Shown here in pieces: positions 7,926-17,620 of a DNA stretch of 53,193 nucleotides; position 1 is the first letter of the stretch, and each line of letters starts with the position of its first letter. Source of the stretch: JAJPKK01 sp035311445. Lineage in GTDB: Bacteria; Pseudomonadota; Alphaproteobacteria; Rhizobiales; Xanthobacteraceae. The position numbers were made by a program, and so were the translations under genes. Where the stretch lies: assembly GCA_035311445.1 (NCBI GenBank), contig DATGCX010000415.1, positions 1-53,193 of the forward strand, in the 5' to 3' direction. The notes beneath the pieces are model-generated. The model made no database searches and was not told where the DNA came from. It saw only the letters and a list, made by a program, of their open reading frames with translations.

Positions 7926-10172
7926 ATGACCATCAAACAAGCATTCTTGGCCGGAACTGCGCTTGGTCTTGGGATGCTGGCAGCAGGCGTGCCGATCGAG
8001 GCGCGCGCCCAGCAAGCCGCGCCCGTCGCTGCTCCTGCCATCGACGACGACGATATCGGCGGCATCGTCGCCAGCCGCATGGGGCCGGAAGCGGGCGTGT
8101 GGGTGGTGGCCGAGACGACCGAACTCGGGACGCGCTTTGCCAAGATGGCGGTGACAGACGAACGCGGCCGTTTCGTGATCCCGGATTTGCCGAAGGCGAC
8201 CTACCGGGTGTGGGTGCGCGGCTATGGTCTCGTCGATTCCCCCAAGGTCACCACGGAGCCCGGTAAGACCCTCAGCCTCACGGCCGTGATCGCGCCGAGC
8301 CTCGCGGCGGCGGCACAATACTATCCCGCGATCTATTGGGCCTCCATGATCCGGGTGCCGGACAAGAGCAAATTCCCAGGCACGGGCGCCGACGGCAACG
8401 GCATCCCGGTCACCTTCAAGGCCCAGGACCTATGGCTAAACACGGTCAAGACCAACGGCTGCGGCAACTGCCACCAGCTCGGCAACTACGCCACGCGCAA
8501 CATTCCGGAGGCTTTCGGGCATTTCGATTCTTCTATTGCGGCGTGGGCGCGCCGGCTGCAGTCCGGTCCTGCCGGCCGCGACATGGTGCGCTTCATGGCC
8601 GGGTTGATGGCGCCCGACGGCGGCCATCTCGCGGCGCTTGCCGACTGGACCGACCGCATCAAAGCGGGAGAAATTCCGAGCGCGACGCCGCCCCGCCCGG
8701 TCGGCGTCGAGCGCAACATCGTCGTCACGGTGCGTGACTGGTCGGATCCCAAGCATTATCTCCACGACCTCACGCTCACCGACCGGCGCAAGCCGACGGT
8801 GAACGGCTATGGGCTGATCTACGGCGCGGCGGAGCTTTCCACCAACAACCTGCCGGTGCTCGATCCGGTGAAGAACATCAAGACCACCATGAAAGTGCCG
8901 GTCGCCGACCCCAAAAACACCCCGAGCTCCGCGCTGAACAACCAGGTGCTCGCCCCATCGGCCTATTTCGGCATGGAGCAGGTGTGGGACTCCCAGGTTA
9001 ATGCGCATAATCCCATGATGGACCAGGACGGCCGGGTCTATTACACGGCACAGGTCCGCTCCCCGAAGGACCCGCCGGATTACTGCAAGAAGGATTCGCC
9101 GACGCGCTCGGCGCAGCTCTACCCGCTGGCCGGGCCGCAAACCGGGTTCGTACAGAATGCTCGCCAGGTCACCGTGTGGGATCCGAACACGAAAAAGTTC
9201 TCGCACATCGACACGTGCTTCGGCACCCATCACCTGAATTTTGCCGAGGACGCCAACAACACGCTGTGGCTCAGTAACAACACCCAGGGCGAGCGCGCCG
9301 TGGTGGGTTGGATCAACACCAATCTCTATTGGGAGACCGGCGATGCCGCGAAGTCGCAGGGCTGGACCGCGATGATCGTGGACACCAACGGCAATGGCAA
9401 GCGCGACGAGGGCTATAACGAGCCCGGCAAGCCCGTCGATTACAGCAAAGACACGCGCATTCCGTTCGCCATGTACGGGATCGCCTATAGCCCGGCCGAC
9501 GGCTCGATCTGGGGTTCGAACCTCACCCACCCGGGCTACATCCTGCGCGTGGCGCCTGGATCGAACCCGCCGGACACTGCACTGGCGGAAATCTACAAAA
9601 TTCCGCTGCCGGGCTTCGGCATTCGCGGCAGCGACATCGACCGCAACGGCGTGGTGTGGATGCCGCTCGACTCCGGCCACATCGCGAGCTTCGACCGGCG
9701 CAAGTGCAAAGGTCCGCTCAACGGGCCCGGCGCGGAGCTTGGCGAGAAATGCCCTGAAGGCTTTGACTTTTATCCCATCCCGGGGCCGGGATTCCAGGGC
9801 GACCCGGGCGCGGAGGAGAATCCCTATTACACCTGGGTCGACCAGCACAACATCTTCGGCCTCGGCGCCGATGTGCCGATTGCCACAGGCAATCAATCGG
9901 ACTCGCTCCATGCGCTGGTCAACGGCCGGGTGATCGAGCTGCGTGTGTCGTACCCGATGGGTTTCTTTGCCAAGGGCCGCGACGGCCGCATCGATGACCC
10001 CAGCGCCGGCTGGAAGGGTCGCGGGCTGTGGGTGACTTCGGGCAACCGCACTCCGATGCACATCGAAGGCATCGACGCCCCGGCCCCCGGCGCCCCCGGC
10101 AAGACCCCGGAAACGCTGTCGAGTCCGCTGGTGGTGCATTTCCAGCTGCGGCCCGACCCGCTGGCGCATTGA
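7926..10172 (+). CDS. Exported single-haem beta-propeller protein with carboxypeptidase-regulatory-like domain
   Basis: 748 residues; ATG at 7926 follows the ribosome binding site GGAGGAG. A signal peptide (AFLAGTALGLGMLAAGVPIEARA) is followed by an Ig-like carboxypeptidase-regulatory fold (about 40-115, DERGRFVIPDLPKATYRVWV). A CXXCH haem site, NGCGNCHQLG, lies near residue 180, and the C-terminal half has repeated blade-like motifs (DGRVYYTAQ, DSQVNAHNPMMDQDG, GIAYSPADGSIWGSN, GVVWMPLDSGHIASFDR) resembling Vgb/NHL propellers. Periplasmic oxidoreductase or lyase activity is plausible; substrate unknown. The divergent cytochrome c gene may encode its electron acceptor. Confidence 0.75.
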   Translation: MTIKQAFLAGTALGLGMLAAGVPIEARAQQAAPVAAPAIDDDDIGGIVASRMGPEAGVWVVAETTELGTRFAKMAVTDERGRFVIPDLPKATYRVWVRGYGLVDSPKVTTEPGKTLSLTAVIAPSLAAAAQYYPAIYWASMIRVPDKSKFPGTGADGNGIPVTFKAQDLWLNTVKTNGCGNCHQLGNYATRNIPEAFGHFDSSIAAWARRLQSGPAGRDMVRFMAGLMAPDGGHLAALADWTDRIKAGEIPSATPPRPVGVERNIVVTVRDWSDPKHYLHDLTLTDRRKPTVNGYGLIYGAAELSTNNLPVLDPVKNIKTTMKVPVADPKNTPSSALNNQVLAPSAYFGMEQVWDSQVNAHNPMMDQDGRVYYTAQVRSPKDPPDYCKKDSPTRSAQLYPLAGPQTGFVQNARQVTVWDPNTKKFSHIDTCFGTHHLNFAEDANNTLWLSNNTQGERAVVGWINTNLYWETGDAAKSQGWTAMIVDTNGNGKRDEGYNEPGKPVDYSKDTRIPFAMYGIAYSPADGSIWGSNLTHPGYILRVAPGSNPPDTALAEIYKIPLPGFGIRGSDIDRNGVVWMPLDSGHIASFDRRKCKGPLNGPGAELGEKCPEGFDFYPIPGPGFQGDPGAEENPYYTWVDQHNIFGLGADVPIATGNQSDSLHALVNGRVIELRVSYPMGFFAKGRDGRIDDPSAGWKGRGLWVTSGNRTPMHIEGIDAPAPGAPGKTPETLSSPLVVHFQLRPDPLAH

Positions 10173-10282
10173 GTCATCCCTCCCCCGCTTGCGGGGGGAC
10201 GGCAGGGTGGGAGCGCGCACCGCGAGTCGGTGCCGTGGAAAGGACCCCAACCCGACCCTCGCCGAGTCGGAGAGGGAGAAGA
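10170..10282. repeat. Family A repeat, intergenic
   Basis: Begins at the stop of the propeller gene: CTCCCCCGCTTGCGGGGGGA, then a middle hairpin (GCACCGCGAGTCGGTGC) and a closing block CCCGACCCTCGCCGAGTCGG. Degenerate relative of the 4919 copy, ending just before the dioxygenase ribosome binding site. Confidence 0.7.
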
Positions 10283-10291
10283 GACCGGGAG

Positions 10292-11182
10292 ATGTCCATG
10301 CGGTTCACCCCGATCGGACATGAATTCGCCGCCGAGGTTGAAGGCATCGATCTGCGCGTGCCGCTCGATGCGACCGCGGTGGCGATGATCCATTCTGCTA
10401 TGGATCGGTACGCCGTGCTGGTGTTTCACGATCAGCCGCTGTCGAATGAACAGCAGATCGCCTTCACCAAAAGCCTCGGCAGGATCGAACTCAACAAGGC
10501 AAACAACGTGACGCGGCTCGATCAGCGCCGGCTCACCATCGAAATGAGCGACATTTCGAATCTCGATCAGCACAGCAACATGCTGGCGCGGGATGATCGG
10601 CGGCGCGCCTTCAATCTCGGCAATCGGCTGTGGCATTCGGATTCATCCTTTAAGGCCGTGCCGGCGAAATATTCCCTGCTGTCCGCTCGCATCGTTCCGT
10701 CGGCCGGCGGCAATACCGAGTTTGCCGACATGCGTGCTGCCTACGATGCGCTTGATTCCGAGACCAGGGCGGAGATCGAAGATCTGATCACCGAGCACTC
10801 GCTGCTGTTCTCACGCAGCCAACTCGGCTTCACGGATTTCACCGCCGAGGAACGCGTGAAGTTCGCGCCGGTGCGCCAACGCCTGGTGCGGACCAATCCG
10901 GCGACCGGTCGCAAGTCGCTGTTCCTGTCGTCCCACATCGGCGGCATCGTTGGCTGGCCGGTGCCCGAAGCGCTTGCTTTCGTTCGTGATCTCGTCGAGC
11001 ACGCGACTCAGCGTCAATTCGTCCACGCTCACTCCTGGCGGCAATATGATCTCGTGATGTGGGATAACCGTCAGACCATGCATCGGGCCCGCCGCTACAG
11101 GGATACGGGCGAGGTGCGCGACATGCGCCGCACGACCCTCGAAGGCGACGGACCGACGACACAGCAAGTGGCGGTGGCGTGA
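10292..11182 (+). CDS. TauD/TfdA family Fe(II)/2-oxoglutarate dioxygenase
   Basis: 296 residues from MSMRFTPIGHEFAAEVEGIDL, a normal TauD start. The metal triad is visible as WHSDSSF (His and Asp) and the distal TMHRARRY (His), with the following RRT Arg expected to bind 2-oxoglutarate. Members hydroxylate taurine, 2,4-D and related acids, often leading to C-S or C-O cleavage. It lies between the haem/propeller gene and a Bug binding protein gene on the same strand, consistent with uptake and oxidation of an organic acid, but the substrate cannot be named. Confidence 0.9.
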   Translation: MSMRFTPIGHEFAAEVEGIDLRVPLDATAVAMIHSAMDRYAVLVFHDQPLSNEQQIAFTKSLGRIELNKANNVTRLDQRRLTIEMSDISNLDQHSNMLARDDRRRAFNLGNRLWHSDSSFKAVPAKYSLLSARIVPSAGGNTEFADMRAAYDALDSETRAEIEDLITEHSLLFSRSQLGFTDFTAEERVKFAPVRQRLVRTNPATGRKSLFLSSHIGGIVGWPVPEALAFVRDLVEHATQRQFVHAHSWRQYDLVMWDNRQTMHRARRYRDTGEVRDMRRTTLEGDGPTTQQVAVA

Positions 11183-11190
11183 GCCGCGAT

Positions 11191-11282
11191 TGTAGGATGG
11201 GTTGAGCGAAGCGAAACCCATCAACGGACCTGCTGCCAGGAACGACCGCTGATGGGTTTCGCTTCGCTCAACCCATCCTACG
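11191..11282. repeat. Family B inverted repeat
   Basis: TGTAGGATGGGTTGAGCGAA with its perfect complement around an unrelated spacer; same family as 7000-7109. It separates the dioxygenase and Bug protein genes. Confidence 0.9.
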
Positions 11283-11299
11283 CACCGAGAGAGGGGGCC

Positions 11300-12277
11300 A
11301 TGAAAGAAATTCCGCGCCGCCGTTTCCTGCAATTCGCGGGCGTTGCCGCCGCATCGGTCCTGCCACGATCCTCACTGGCGCTCGATTACCCGACGCGGCC
11401 GGTACGTTTCGTGGTCGGCTTCCCGGCCGGCGGCCAACAGGACACCATGGCCCGGTTGATCGGGCAGTGGCTGTCGGAGCGGCTCGGGCAGCAGTTTCTG
11501 GTCGAGAACCGTTCGGGCGCTGGCGGCAATGTCGGGGCAGAAGCGGTGATCAATTCGCCGCCGGACGGTTACACCATGCTGCTGGTGGGGTCTCCGAACG
11601 CGATAAATGCCACTCTCTATCAAAAGCTCAATTTCGTATTTCTGCGCGACATCGCGCCCATCGCGAGCTTCGCCCGCACGCCCCTGGTCATGGAGGTGCA
11701 TCCGTCAGTGCCGGTGAGGACGGTTCCAGAGCTGATTGCGTATGCCAAGGCAAACCCGGGCAAGATCAATTACGCCTCCGCCGGCAATGGCACGCCGCAA
11801 CATGTCGCCGCCGAGCTCCTCAAGATAATGACCGGCGTCAACATGGTGCACGTGCCTTATCGCGGCTCGGCGCCGGCGTTGATCGACATGCTGGCAGGCC
11901 AGGTCCAACTCATGATCGATCCCTTACCGGCCTCGATCGGACATGTCCGCAGCGGCAGCCTGAGGGGACTGGGCGTGACCACGCTGGAGCGATTTCCCGC
12001 ACTGCCGGATCTTCCGACCGTGAACGAGTTCGTTCCCGGATACGCGGCGGATTCCTGGTATGGTGCGGGCGTGCCGATAAACACGCCGGTCGAGATCGTC
12101 GACAAGCTTAACCGCGAGATCAACGCGGGCTTAGCCGATCCGAAAATAAGGGCGAGGATCACCGATCTTGGCGCGACAGTCCTGACAGGCTCGCCGACCG
12201 ATTTCCGTCAGATGCTGGTGGTTGAAACCGAGAAGTGGGGCAAGGTGGTCAAAGCATCCGGAGCCAAGGCGGAATAG
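11300..12277 (+). CDS. Bug-family tripartite tricarboxylate transporter substrate-binding protein
   Basis: 325 residues. The N-terminus RRRFLQFAGVAAASVLPRSSLA contains a twin-arginine-like motif and signal core. The YPTRPVRFVVGFPAGGQQDTMAR block and the NRSGAGGNVGAEAV motif are hallmarks of Bug (TctC) periplasmic binding proteins, which bind carboxylates. No TctA/TctB membrane subunits are nearby, common for the expanded Bug repertoire of this group. ATG at 11300 is preceded by GAGGGGG. Confidence 0.93.
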   Translation: MKEIPRRRFLQFAGVAAASVLPRSSLALDYPTRPVRFVVGFPAGGQQDTMARLIGQWLSERLGQQFLVENRSGAGGNVGAEAVINSPPDGYTMLLVGSPNAINATLYQKLNFVFLRDIAPIASFARTPLVMEVHPSVPVRTVPELIAYAKANPGKINYASAGNGTPQHVAAELLKIMTGVNMVHVPYRGSAPALIDMLAGQVQLMIDPLPASIGHVRSGSLRGLGVTTLERFPALPDLPTVNEFVPGYAADSWYGAGVPINTPVEIVDKLNREINAGLADPKIRARITDLGATVLTGSPTDFRQMLVVETEKWGKVVKASGAKAE

Positions 12278-12281
12278 ATCC

Positions 12282-13325
12282 TCAATTCCGCCTGCATCTG
12301 GCGGCTCCCAGCGTCGCCGACGGCAATTCTCCAAACGCAAGGCGATAATCCCGGGCAAAATGGCCCGGATTCAGGAAGCCACACGCGAATGCAGTCGAAA
12401 CAACCGTTGTTGTGCTGTCCGGCTGCTGAAGCATGCGCCGGGCATGCTGCAGTCGGACGCTCTTGACAAAGGCCATTGGCGAGCGGTTGCGCGAGTCTCT
12501 GAAGGCCTTGAATATGCTGCGGGTGCTTGCGCCCGCAGCAGCCGCAAGCGCCTCGACGGTGATTGGGCGGTTCCAGTTGGCCACGATATATTCCTCGACG
12601 AGGCGAACCTGCCAGGGTGCGGGGTGCGGCTGTTCGCGTTCCAGCACATCGCTGAAATTATGCCGATTGGCGGTCAGGAAGCCTACCAGCAACATCTGTT
12701 CGAACTCGACGAGTGCCGCTGCCGGCACTTTGCCGTCGTCACAGTCGAGTTCGCTCACCATGAATTCGAGCATCCGTCGCAAGCGCCGAAGCGCAGGATT
12801 TTCGAAGCTTGAGCGGCGGGCGAATTCGATATTTCGGGCAATCGGTATTCCGATCACGGCACTGAGCTTGGCCTGCAACGCGCAAGCTTTAACGCGTAAG
12901 ATGAACTGCTCAAAGCCGGCTTGATACTCATGTGTCATCTCGACACCGGCCGGGATGACGGACGACTCGTTCGGGTTGATAGCGAACTGGTTGCCGCTGA
13001 ATGTCGTCCGGCCCGCCATCTGCAGAGCAAAATGCTGCTTGATAAGTGGCACAGCTGGGAAGCGGACCCGGTAGGCCGCGGAACAGGCGCCAAATACGAG
13101 ATCGACGCTCTCGAGCCGCAGATAGCTTCTGCTGATCTCGAATCCCTGCGCCTCGGGGCTGATATCGAACCCGAGCGCTCCAAACTGGTTGACAAGCGTC
13201 TGCCGGAATTCCTCCGGACTGTGGGTATGGATCAGCGGAAAATTGTGCAGCGGTCGCAGATTGGATCGACTGAGCATTTCGGAGGTCTTTGCGAAGACGA
13301 TGACACGCGTGCAGTTGGGGGCCAT
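12282..13325 (-). CDS. AraC family transcriptional regulator
   Basis: 347 residues. The N-terminal ligand-type domain resembles the AraC_binding_2 group (IKQHFALQMAGRTTF). The C-terminal AraC double helix-turn-helix spans about 240-340, with PITVEALAAAAGASTRSIFKAFRD and ACGFLNPGHFARDYRLAFGELPS. Its stop is five bases beyond the Bug gene stop, tail to tail. It may control the Bug/dioxygenase group, but no operator was identified. Confidence 0.9.
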   Translation of the reverse strand: MAPNCTRVIVFAKTSEMLSRSNLRPLHNFPLIHTHSPEEFRQTLVNQFGALGFDISPEAQGFEISRSYLRLESVDLVFGACSAAYRVRFPAVPLIKQHFALQMAGRTTFSGNQFAINPNESSVIPAGVEMTHEYQAGFEQFILRVKACALQAKLSAVIGIPIARNIEFARRSSFENPALRRLRRMLEFMVSELDCDDGKVPAAALVEFEQMLLVGFLTANRHNFSDVLEREQPHPAPWQVRLVEEYIVANWNRPITVEALAAAAGASTRSIFKAFRDSRNRSPMAFVKSVRLQHARRMLQQPDSTTTVVSTAFACGFLNPGHFARDYRLAFGELPSATLGAARCRRN

Positions 13326-13539
13326 GATAAGCTGTCACAAATCCTAGCGCAATGGTTGCAGCGCGCGGCTATGGCAATGCTGGTGACCAAGAAGGGCGAC
13401 GCTTCGCGCCGAAAAACATCACCGTTGCATGCAACCACCTGACAATACCGCCTCTGCTCGCTATATGAGCACCGCTCGGCACCGTCCGGGCTTTTGGTGC
13501 TCAACTGCTCGCACGGTTGGTGCCTCCAGAGGAGTTGGG

Positions 13540-13830
13540 ATGACCGGGACGGTACGATCGAGCGCGGGGCTCGATGAGCGGCGGCGGCGATTATTGTATC
13601 GGTCATGGCATCGTGGCACGCGGGAGATGGATCTGATCATGGGACGCTTCGCCGATGCGGCGGTCAGCGATTTGACAGAGGCGGAAATCACCGAACTGGA
13701 GCGGCTCGCCGACGTGCCGGACCCTGAGCTTTATGCCTGGCTCACCGGCAGCCGGCCGGTTCCGGACGACTACGATCTTGCGGTGTTCCGACGCTTGCGG
13801 GATTTCCATGCGTTGAGGCAGACCGAATGA
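13540..13830 (+). CDS. sdhE: Succinate dehydrogenase assembly factor 2 (SdhE/FAD assembly)
   Basis: 96 residues from the ATG at 13540 after an AGAGGAG site. The family signature RGTREMD (RGxxExD) lies in the first third, followed by LERLADVPDPELYAWLTG. SdhE promotes covalent flavinylation of succinate dehydrogenase. Its stop overlaps the mfd start by four bases (ATGA), so the genes are translationally coupled, as is common in Rhizobiales. The 13326-13539 gap upstream must hold its promoter; no clear boxes seen. Confidence 0.93.
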   Translation: MTGTVRSSAGLDERRRRLLYRSWHRGTREMDLIMGRFADAAVSDLTEAEITELERLADVPDPELYAWLTGSRPVPDDYDLAVFRRLRDFHALRQTE

Positions 13831-16800
13831 ATAATGCGCGCATCAAGGCGCAGTCCCCTGCTGATCTCTTGGAATCGGGCCGGCCGCTGACACTCGCGCG
13901 CGTCGCCGACGGCGCCGAGGGACTGGTGCTCGCCGATCTTGCGCGCGCAATCGCCGCCCAGCCCAACGCACCATCGACCAGTCTGCTGATCATTTGTCGC
14001 GACGGCAGCCGGATGGCGCAGCTCTCCCGCGCGCTGGCGTTCTTTGCGCCCGATATCGGCGTGTTGGAATTTCCGGCCTGGGATTGCCAGCCCTATGACC
14101 GCGCCTCGCCGCATCCGGGCATCGTCGCCCAGCGTATGACGGCGCTGTCGCGGCTGGCCCATCTCAAGGGACAGGCGGGACCTCAACCCAGGCCCTCCGT
14201 GCTGCTGGCCACTGTCAATTCCGCGGTCCAGCGCGTGCCCGCGCGCGGCCTCGTGTCAGGGCAGGCGTTGTCGGCCGCGCCCGGCAATGTGCTCGCCATG
14301 GACGGCATCGTGCGCTGGCTGGAGCTCAACGGTTTCACGCGCGCCTCGACCGTGCGCGAAGCCGGCGAATACGCGGTGCGCGGCGGTATCATCGACTTGT
14401 TCCCCCCTGGCGTGCACGATCCGGTGCGACTTGATTTTTTTGGCGACACGCTCGAATCGATCCGCACCTTTGATCCCGAGACCCAGCGCAGCACCGATCA
14501 ATTGCACGCCCTCAATCTCGTTCCGGTGGCGGAATTCCAGCTCACCACGGAAACCATTCGTCGCTTCCGCACCGGCTATGTGCAAATCTTCGGAGCTGCG
14601 ACGCCGGACGACCTGCTGTACGAGGCGGTGAGCGAAGGGCGACGCTATCCCGGTATGGAGCATTGGCTGCCGCTATTCCACGACGGCCTTGATACGCTGT
14701 TCGACTATCTGCCGGGCACGGCAATTGCGGTCGAGCCGCTGGCCGAAGATGCGGCCCACGAGCGCTTCACCCAGATCGCAGATTATTACGACGCACGCCA
14801 GCAGGACCTCGCACACGGCGCCGAAAAAGGCTCCGGTCTTCTCTACAAGCCGCTGCCGCCGGATCGTCTCTATCTCGGCGAGACGGAGTGGCGGGATCGC
14901 CTTGATGCCCGCAAGCTCGTTCGTCTGGTTCCGTTCGCCGCACCGGACGGCGTGGCGGCGGTCATCGACGCCGCTACGCGGCAAGGCCGCAACTTTGCGC
15001 CCGAGCGGGCACAACCTGAAGGAAACGTGTTCGACGCCGTGAAGGATCACGTGAATGCGCTGCTCTCGGCCCGCAAGCGCGTAGTGATTGCGCTGTGGAG
15101 CGATGGCGCGCGCGACCGCATGAGCCACGTGCTGGCCGACCACACGCTCCACAATCTCATCAACGTGCAGACCTGGCAGGAAGCGCTGGCGCGACCGGCA
15201 CATGAGATCGCGCTTGCGGTGCTCGGCCTGGAGTCCGGATTCGAGACCGACGATCTCGCGGTTATCGGCGAGCAGGACATTCTGGGCGACCGCCTGGTGC
15301 GACCACGGCGCGGATCGAAACGAGCTGAGAATTTTATTGCCGAGATTTCAGCGCTCTCCGCAGGTGACCTCGTCGTCCATGTGGACCATGGCATCGGCCG
15401 CTTTATCGGCCTGAAGACCATTCAGGCCGCGGGCGCGCCCCATGATTGTCTCGAAATCCACTATGCCGGCAACGACAAGCTGTTTCTGCCGGTCGAAAAT
15501 GTCGAGCTGTTATCTCGCTACGGCTCTGAGGAAGTTGCGGTCGACCTGGATCGACTCGGCGGCGCTGCCTGGCAGGCCCGCAAAGCGCGGATGAAGAGCC
15601 GCATCCGCGAGATGGCTGGCGAGCTCATCAAGATCGCGGCCGAACGTCATCTCCGTGAAGCGCCGCGGCTCACCGCCGCGCAGGGCCTCTACGACGAATT
15701 CTGCGCCGGCTTTCCTTACGATGAGACGGACGACCAGCGCGCCGCCATTGACGCAGTACTCGACGATCTTGCTTCGGGTCGGCCGATGGACCGGCTCATC
15801 TGTGGCGATGTCGGCTTCGGCAAGACCGAAGTGGCACTGCGCGCCGCATTTGTCACGGCCTTGGCCGGCAAGCAGGTTGCAGTGGTGGTGCCGACGACAC
15901 TCCTGGCCCGCCAGCATTTCAAGACGTTCTCTGAACGCTTTCGCGGACTTCCAGTTCAGGTCGCCCAGGCGTCGCGTCTGGTCGGCAACGCGGAGCTCGC
16001 CAAGGTCAGGGAGGGGCTTGCCAGCGGTACGATCGACATCGTCATTGGCACCCATGCACTGCTCGGCAAAACCATCAAGTTCCGCGATCTCGGGCTCCTG
16101 GTGGTGGACGAGGAGCAGCATTTCGGCGTTGCCCATAAGGAACGGCTCAAGGCCCTGCGGGCCGAGGTGCACGTGTTAACGCTGACGGCAACTCCGATCC
16201 CGCGGACCTTGCAGCTGGCGCTTACCGGCGTTCGTGAGCTCTCGATCATCGCCTCGCCGCCGGTCGACCGCCTGGCCGTGCGAACCTCGGTATCGCCGTT
16301 TGATCCGTTGATCGTGCGGGAAGCGTTGCTGCGCGAGCGCTATCGCGGCGGCCAGTCGTTCTACGTCTGCCCACGTATCGAGAACCTTGCCGACGCCAAG
16401 GAGTTTCTCGACAAACAGTTACCTGAGGCGCGCGTTGCCGTCGCCCACGGCCAGATGCCGTCGACCGTGCTCGAAGACGTCATGTCGGCCTTCTATGACG
16501 GCAAATACGACGTGCTGCTGTCCACCACCATTATCGAATCCGGTCTCGACATCCCGACCGCCAATACTCTGATCGTCCATCGCGCCGATATGTTCGGCCT
16601 CGCCCAGCTCTATCAGCTGCGCGGCCGCGTCGGACGCTCGAAGACGCGCGCCTATGCGCTGATGACGCTGCCAGTAGGGCGCAAGCTCACCGCACAGGCG
16701 GAGCGCCGTCTCAAAGTGTTGCAGTCCCTCGACACGCTGGGGGCGGGGTTTCAACTTGCTTCCCACGACCTCGATATCCGCGGCGCCGGCAATCTGCTCG

Positions 16801-17375
16801 GCGAGGAGCAATCCGGCCACATCAAGGAAGTCGGTTTCGAACTCTACCAGCAGATGCTCGAAGAGGCGGTGGCGAGCCTCAAGGCGGGCCTTGCCGAGCC
16901 GGTCGCCGATCGCTGGTCGCCACAGATTACCATCGGGACGCCGGTGCTCATCCCGGATGATTATGTGGCTGATCTGTCCGTGCGCTTGAGTCTCTACCGG
17001 CGGCTTGCCGACCTCGAGGACGAGCGCGACATCGATGCGTTCGGGGCCGAGATGGCGGATCGCTTCGGGCCGCTGCCCGGCGAGGTGAGGCACCTTCTCG
17101 CCACAGTGGTGGTCAAGGCGCTGTGCCGACGCGCCAACGTGGCAAAGATCGAGGCCGGGCCGAAAGGCGCCGTGATTTCGTTCCGGGACGACCGTTTTGC
17201 CAATCCGGAAGGGCTGATCGCGTTCATCCGCCAGCAAGGTCGGGACGCCAAGGTGCGACCCGACATGAAGCTCGTGCTGTTCGCCGACTGGGATGAGTCC
17301 GAAGATCGACTCAAAGGTACCACCGCGATCCTGCGCCGACTTGTCGCGCTCGCAGAACGTGCCAAAGCGGCGTGA
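13827..17375 (+). CDS. mfd: Transcription-repair coupling factor Mfd
   Basis: 1182 residues, normal length. It removes stalled RNA polymerase and recruits UvrA. The UvrB-like N-terminal region (YAVRGGIIDLFPPG) precedes a CarD-like RNA polymerase interaction domain (GDLVVHVDHGIGRFIGL), then a RecG-like helicase with Walker A GDVGFGKTE near residue 660, DEEQ near 761, and the GRVGRSKTRAYAL motif; the TRCF domain is C-terminal. All motifs appear intact. It ends with a strong hairpin terminator at 17419-17466. Confidence 0.97.
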   Translation: MNNARIKAQSPADLLESGRPLTLARVADGAEGLVLADLARAIAAQPNAPSTSLLIICRDGSRMAQLSRALAFFAPDIGVLEFPAWDCQPYDRASPHPGIVAQRMTALSRLAHLKGQAGPQPRPSVLLATVNSAVQRVPARGLVSGQALSAAPGNVLAMDGIVRWLELNGFTRASTVREAGEYAVRGGIIDLFPPGVHDPVRLDFFGDTLESIRTFDPETQRSTDQLHALNLVPVAEFQLTTETIRRFRTGYVQIFGAATPDDLLYEAVSEGRRYPGMEHWLPLFHDGLDTLFDYLPGTAIAVEPLAEDAAHERFTQIADYYDARQQDLAHGAEKGSGLLYKPLPPDRLYLGETEWRDRLDARKLVRLVPFAAPDGVAAVIDAATRQGRNFAPERAQPEGNVFDAVKDHVNALLSARKRVVIALWSDGARDRMSHVLADHTLHNLINVQTWQEALARPAHEIALAVLGLESGFETDDLAVIGEQDILGDRLVRPRRGSKRAENFIAEISALSAGDLVVHVDHGIGRFIGLKTIQAAGAPHDCLEIHYAGNDKLFLPVENVELLSRYGSEEVAVDLDRLGGAAWQARKARMKSRIREMAGELIKIAAERHLREAPRLTAAQGLYDEFCAGFPYDETDDQRAAIDAVLDDLASGRPMDRLICGDVGFGKTEVALRAAFVTALAGKQVAVVVPTTLLARQHFKTFSERFRGLPVQVAQASRLVGNAELAKVREGLASGTIDIVIGTHALLGKTIKFRDLGLLVVDEEQHFGVAHKERLKALRAEVHVLTLTATPIPRTLQLALTGVRELSIIASPPVDRLAVRTSVSPFDPLIVREALLRERYRGGQSFYVCPRIENLADAKEFLDKQLPEARVAVAHGQMPSTVLEDVMSAFYDGKYDVLLSTTIIESGLDIPTANTLIVHRADMFGLAQLYQLRGRVGRSKTRAYALMTLPVGRKLTAQAERRLKVLQSLDTLGAGFQLASHDLDIRGAGNLLGEEQSGHIKEVGFELYQQMLEEAVASLKAGLAEPVADRWSPQITIGTPVLIPDDYVADLSVRLSLYRRLADLEDERDIDAFGAEMADRFGPLPGEVRHLLATVVVKALCRRANVAKIEAGPKGAVISFRDDRFANPEGLIAFIRQQGRDAKVRPDMKLVLFADWDESEDRLKGTTAILRRLVALAERAKAA

Positions 17376-17418
17376 CCGCAGATGATTGATGCATCAATTG
17401 AATAGCCAGCGGGAGGCG

Positions 17419-17466
17419 CGCGGCTCGGCAATGATTCCGCACGTGCCGAGCCGCGTGTCGGCTTTT
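17419..17466 (+). terminator. Rho-independent terminator after mfd
   Basis: Perfect 12-base arms CGCGGCTCGGCA (17419-17430) and TGCCGAGCCGCG (17444-17455), followed shortly by TTTT (17463-17466). Confidence 0.75.
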
Positions 17467-17620
17467 GCGTGGGAGCAATTTCCGGTACAGATCGCGTAAC
17501 GGCAAGAAGTTTTGTTGCGTTCGGTCTCAAGCCGCAACGAGGAGACTTATTTTTGGCGGCGTTTCATGCCAACGCATGCGCCGCATGACGGTCGAGCGTG
17601 GGTGGGGACGCGTTGCGGGT

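Noticed and set aside
8436..10250. A 604-codon open frame on the minus strand
   Set aside because: Antisense shadow of the haem/propeller gene, Arg/His/Val-rich with no domain pattern.
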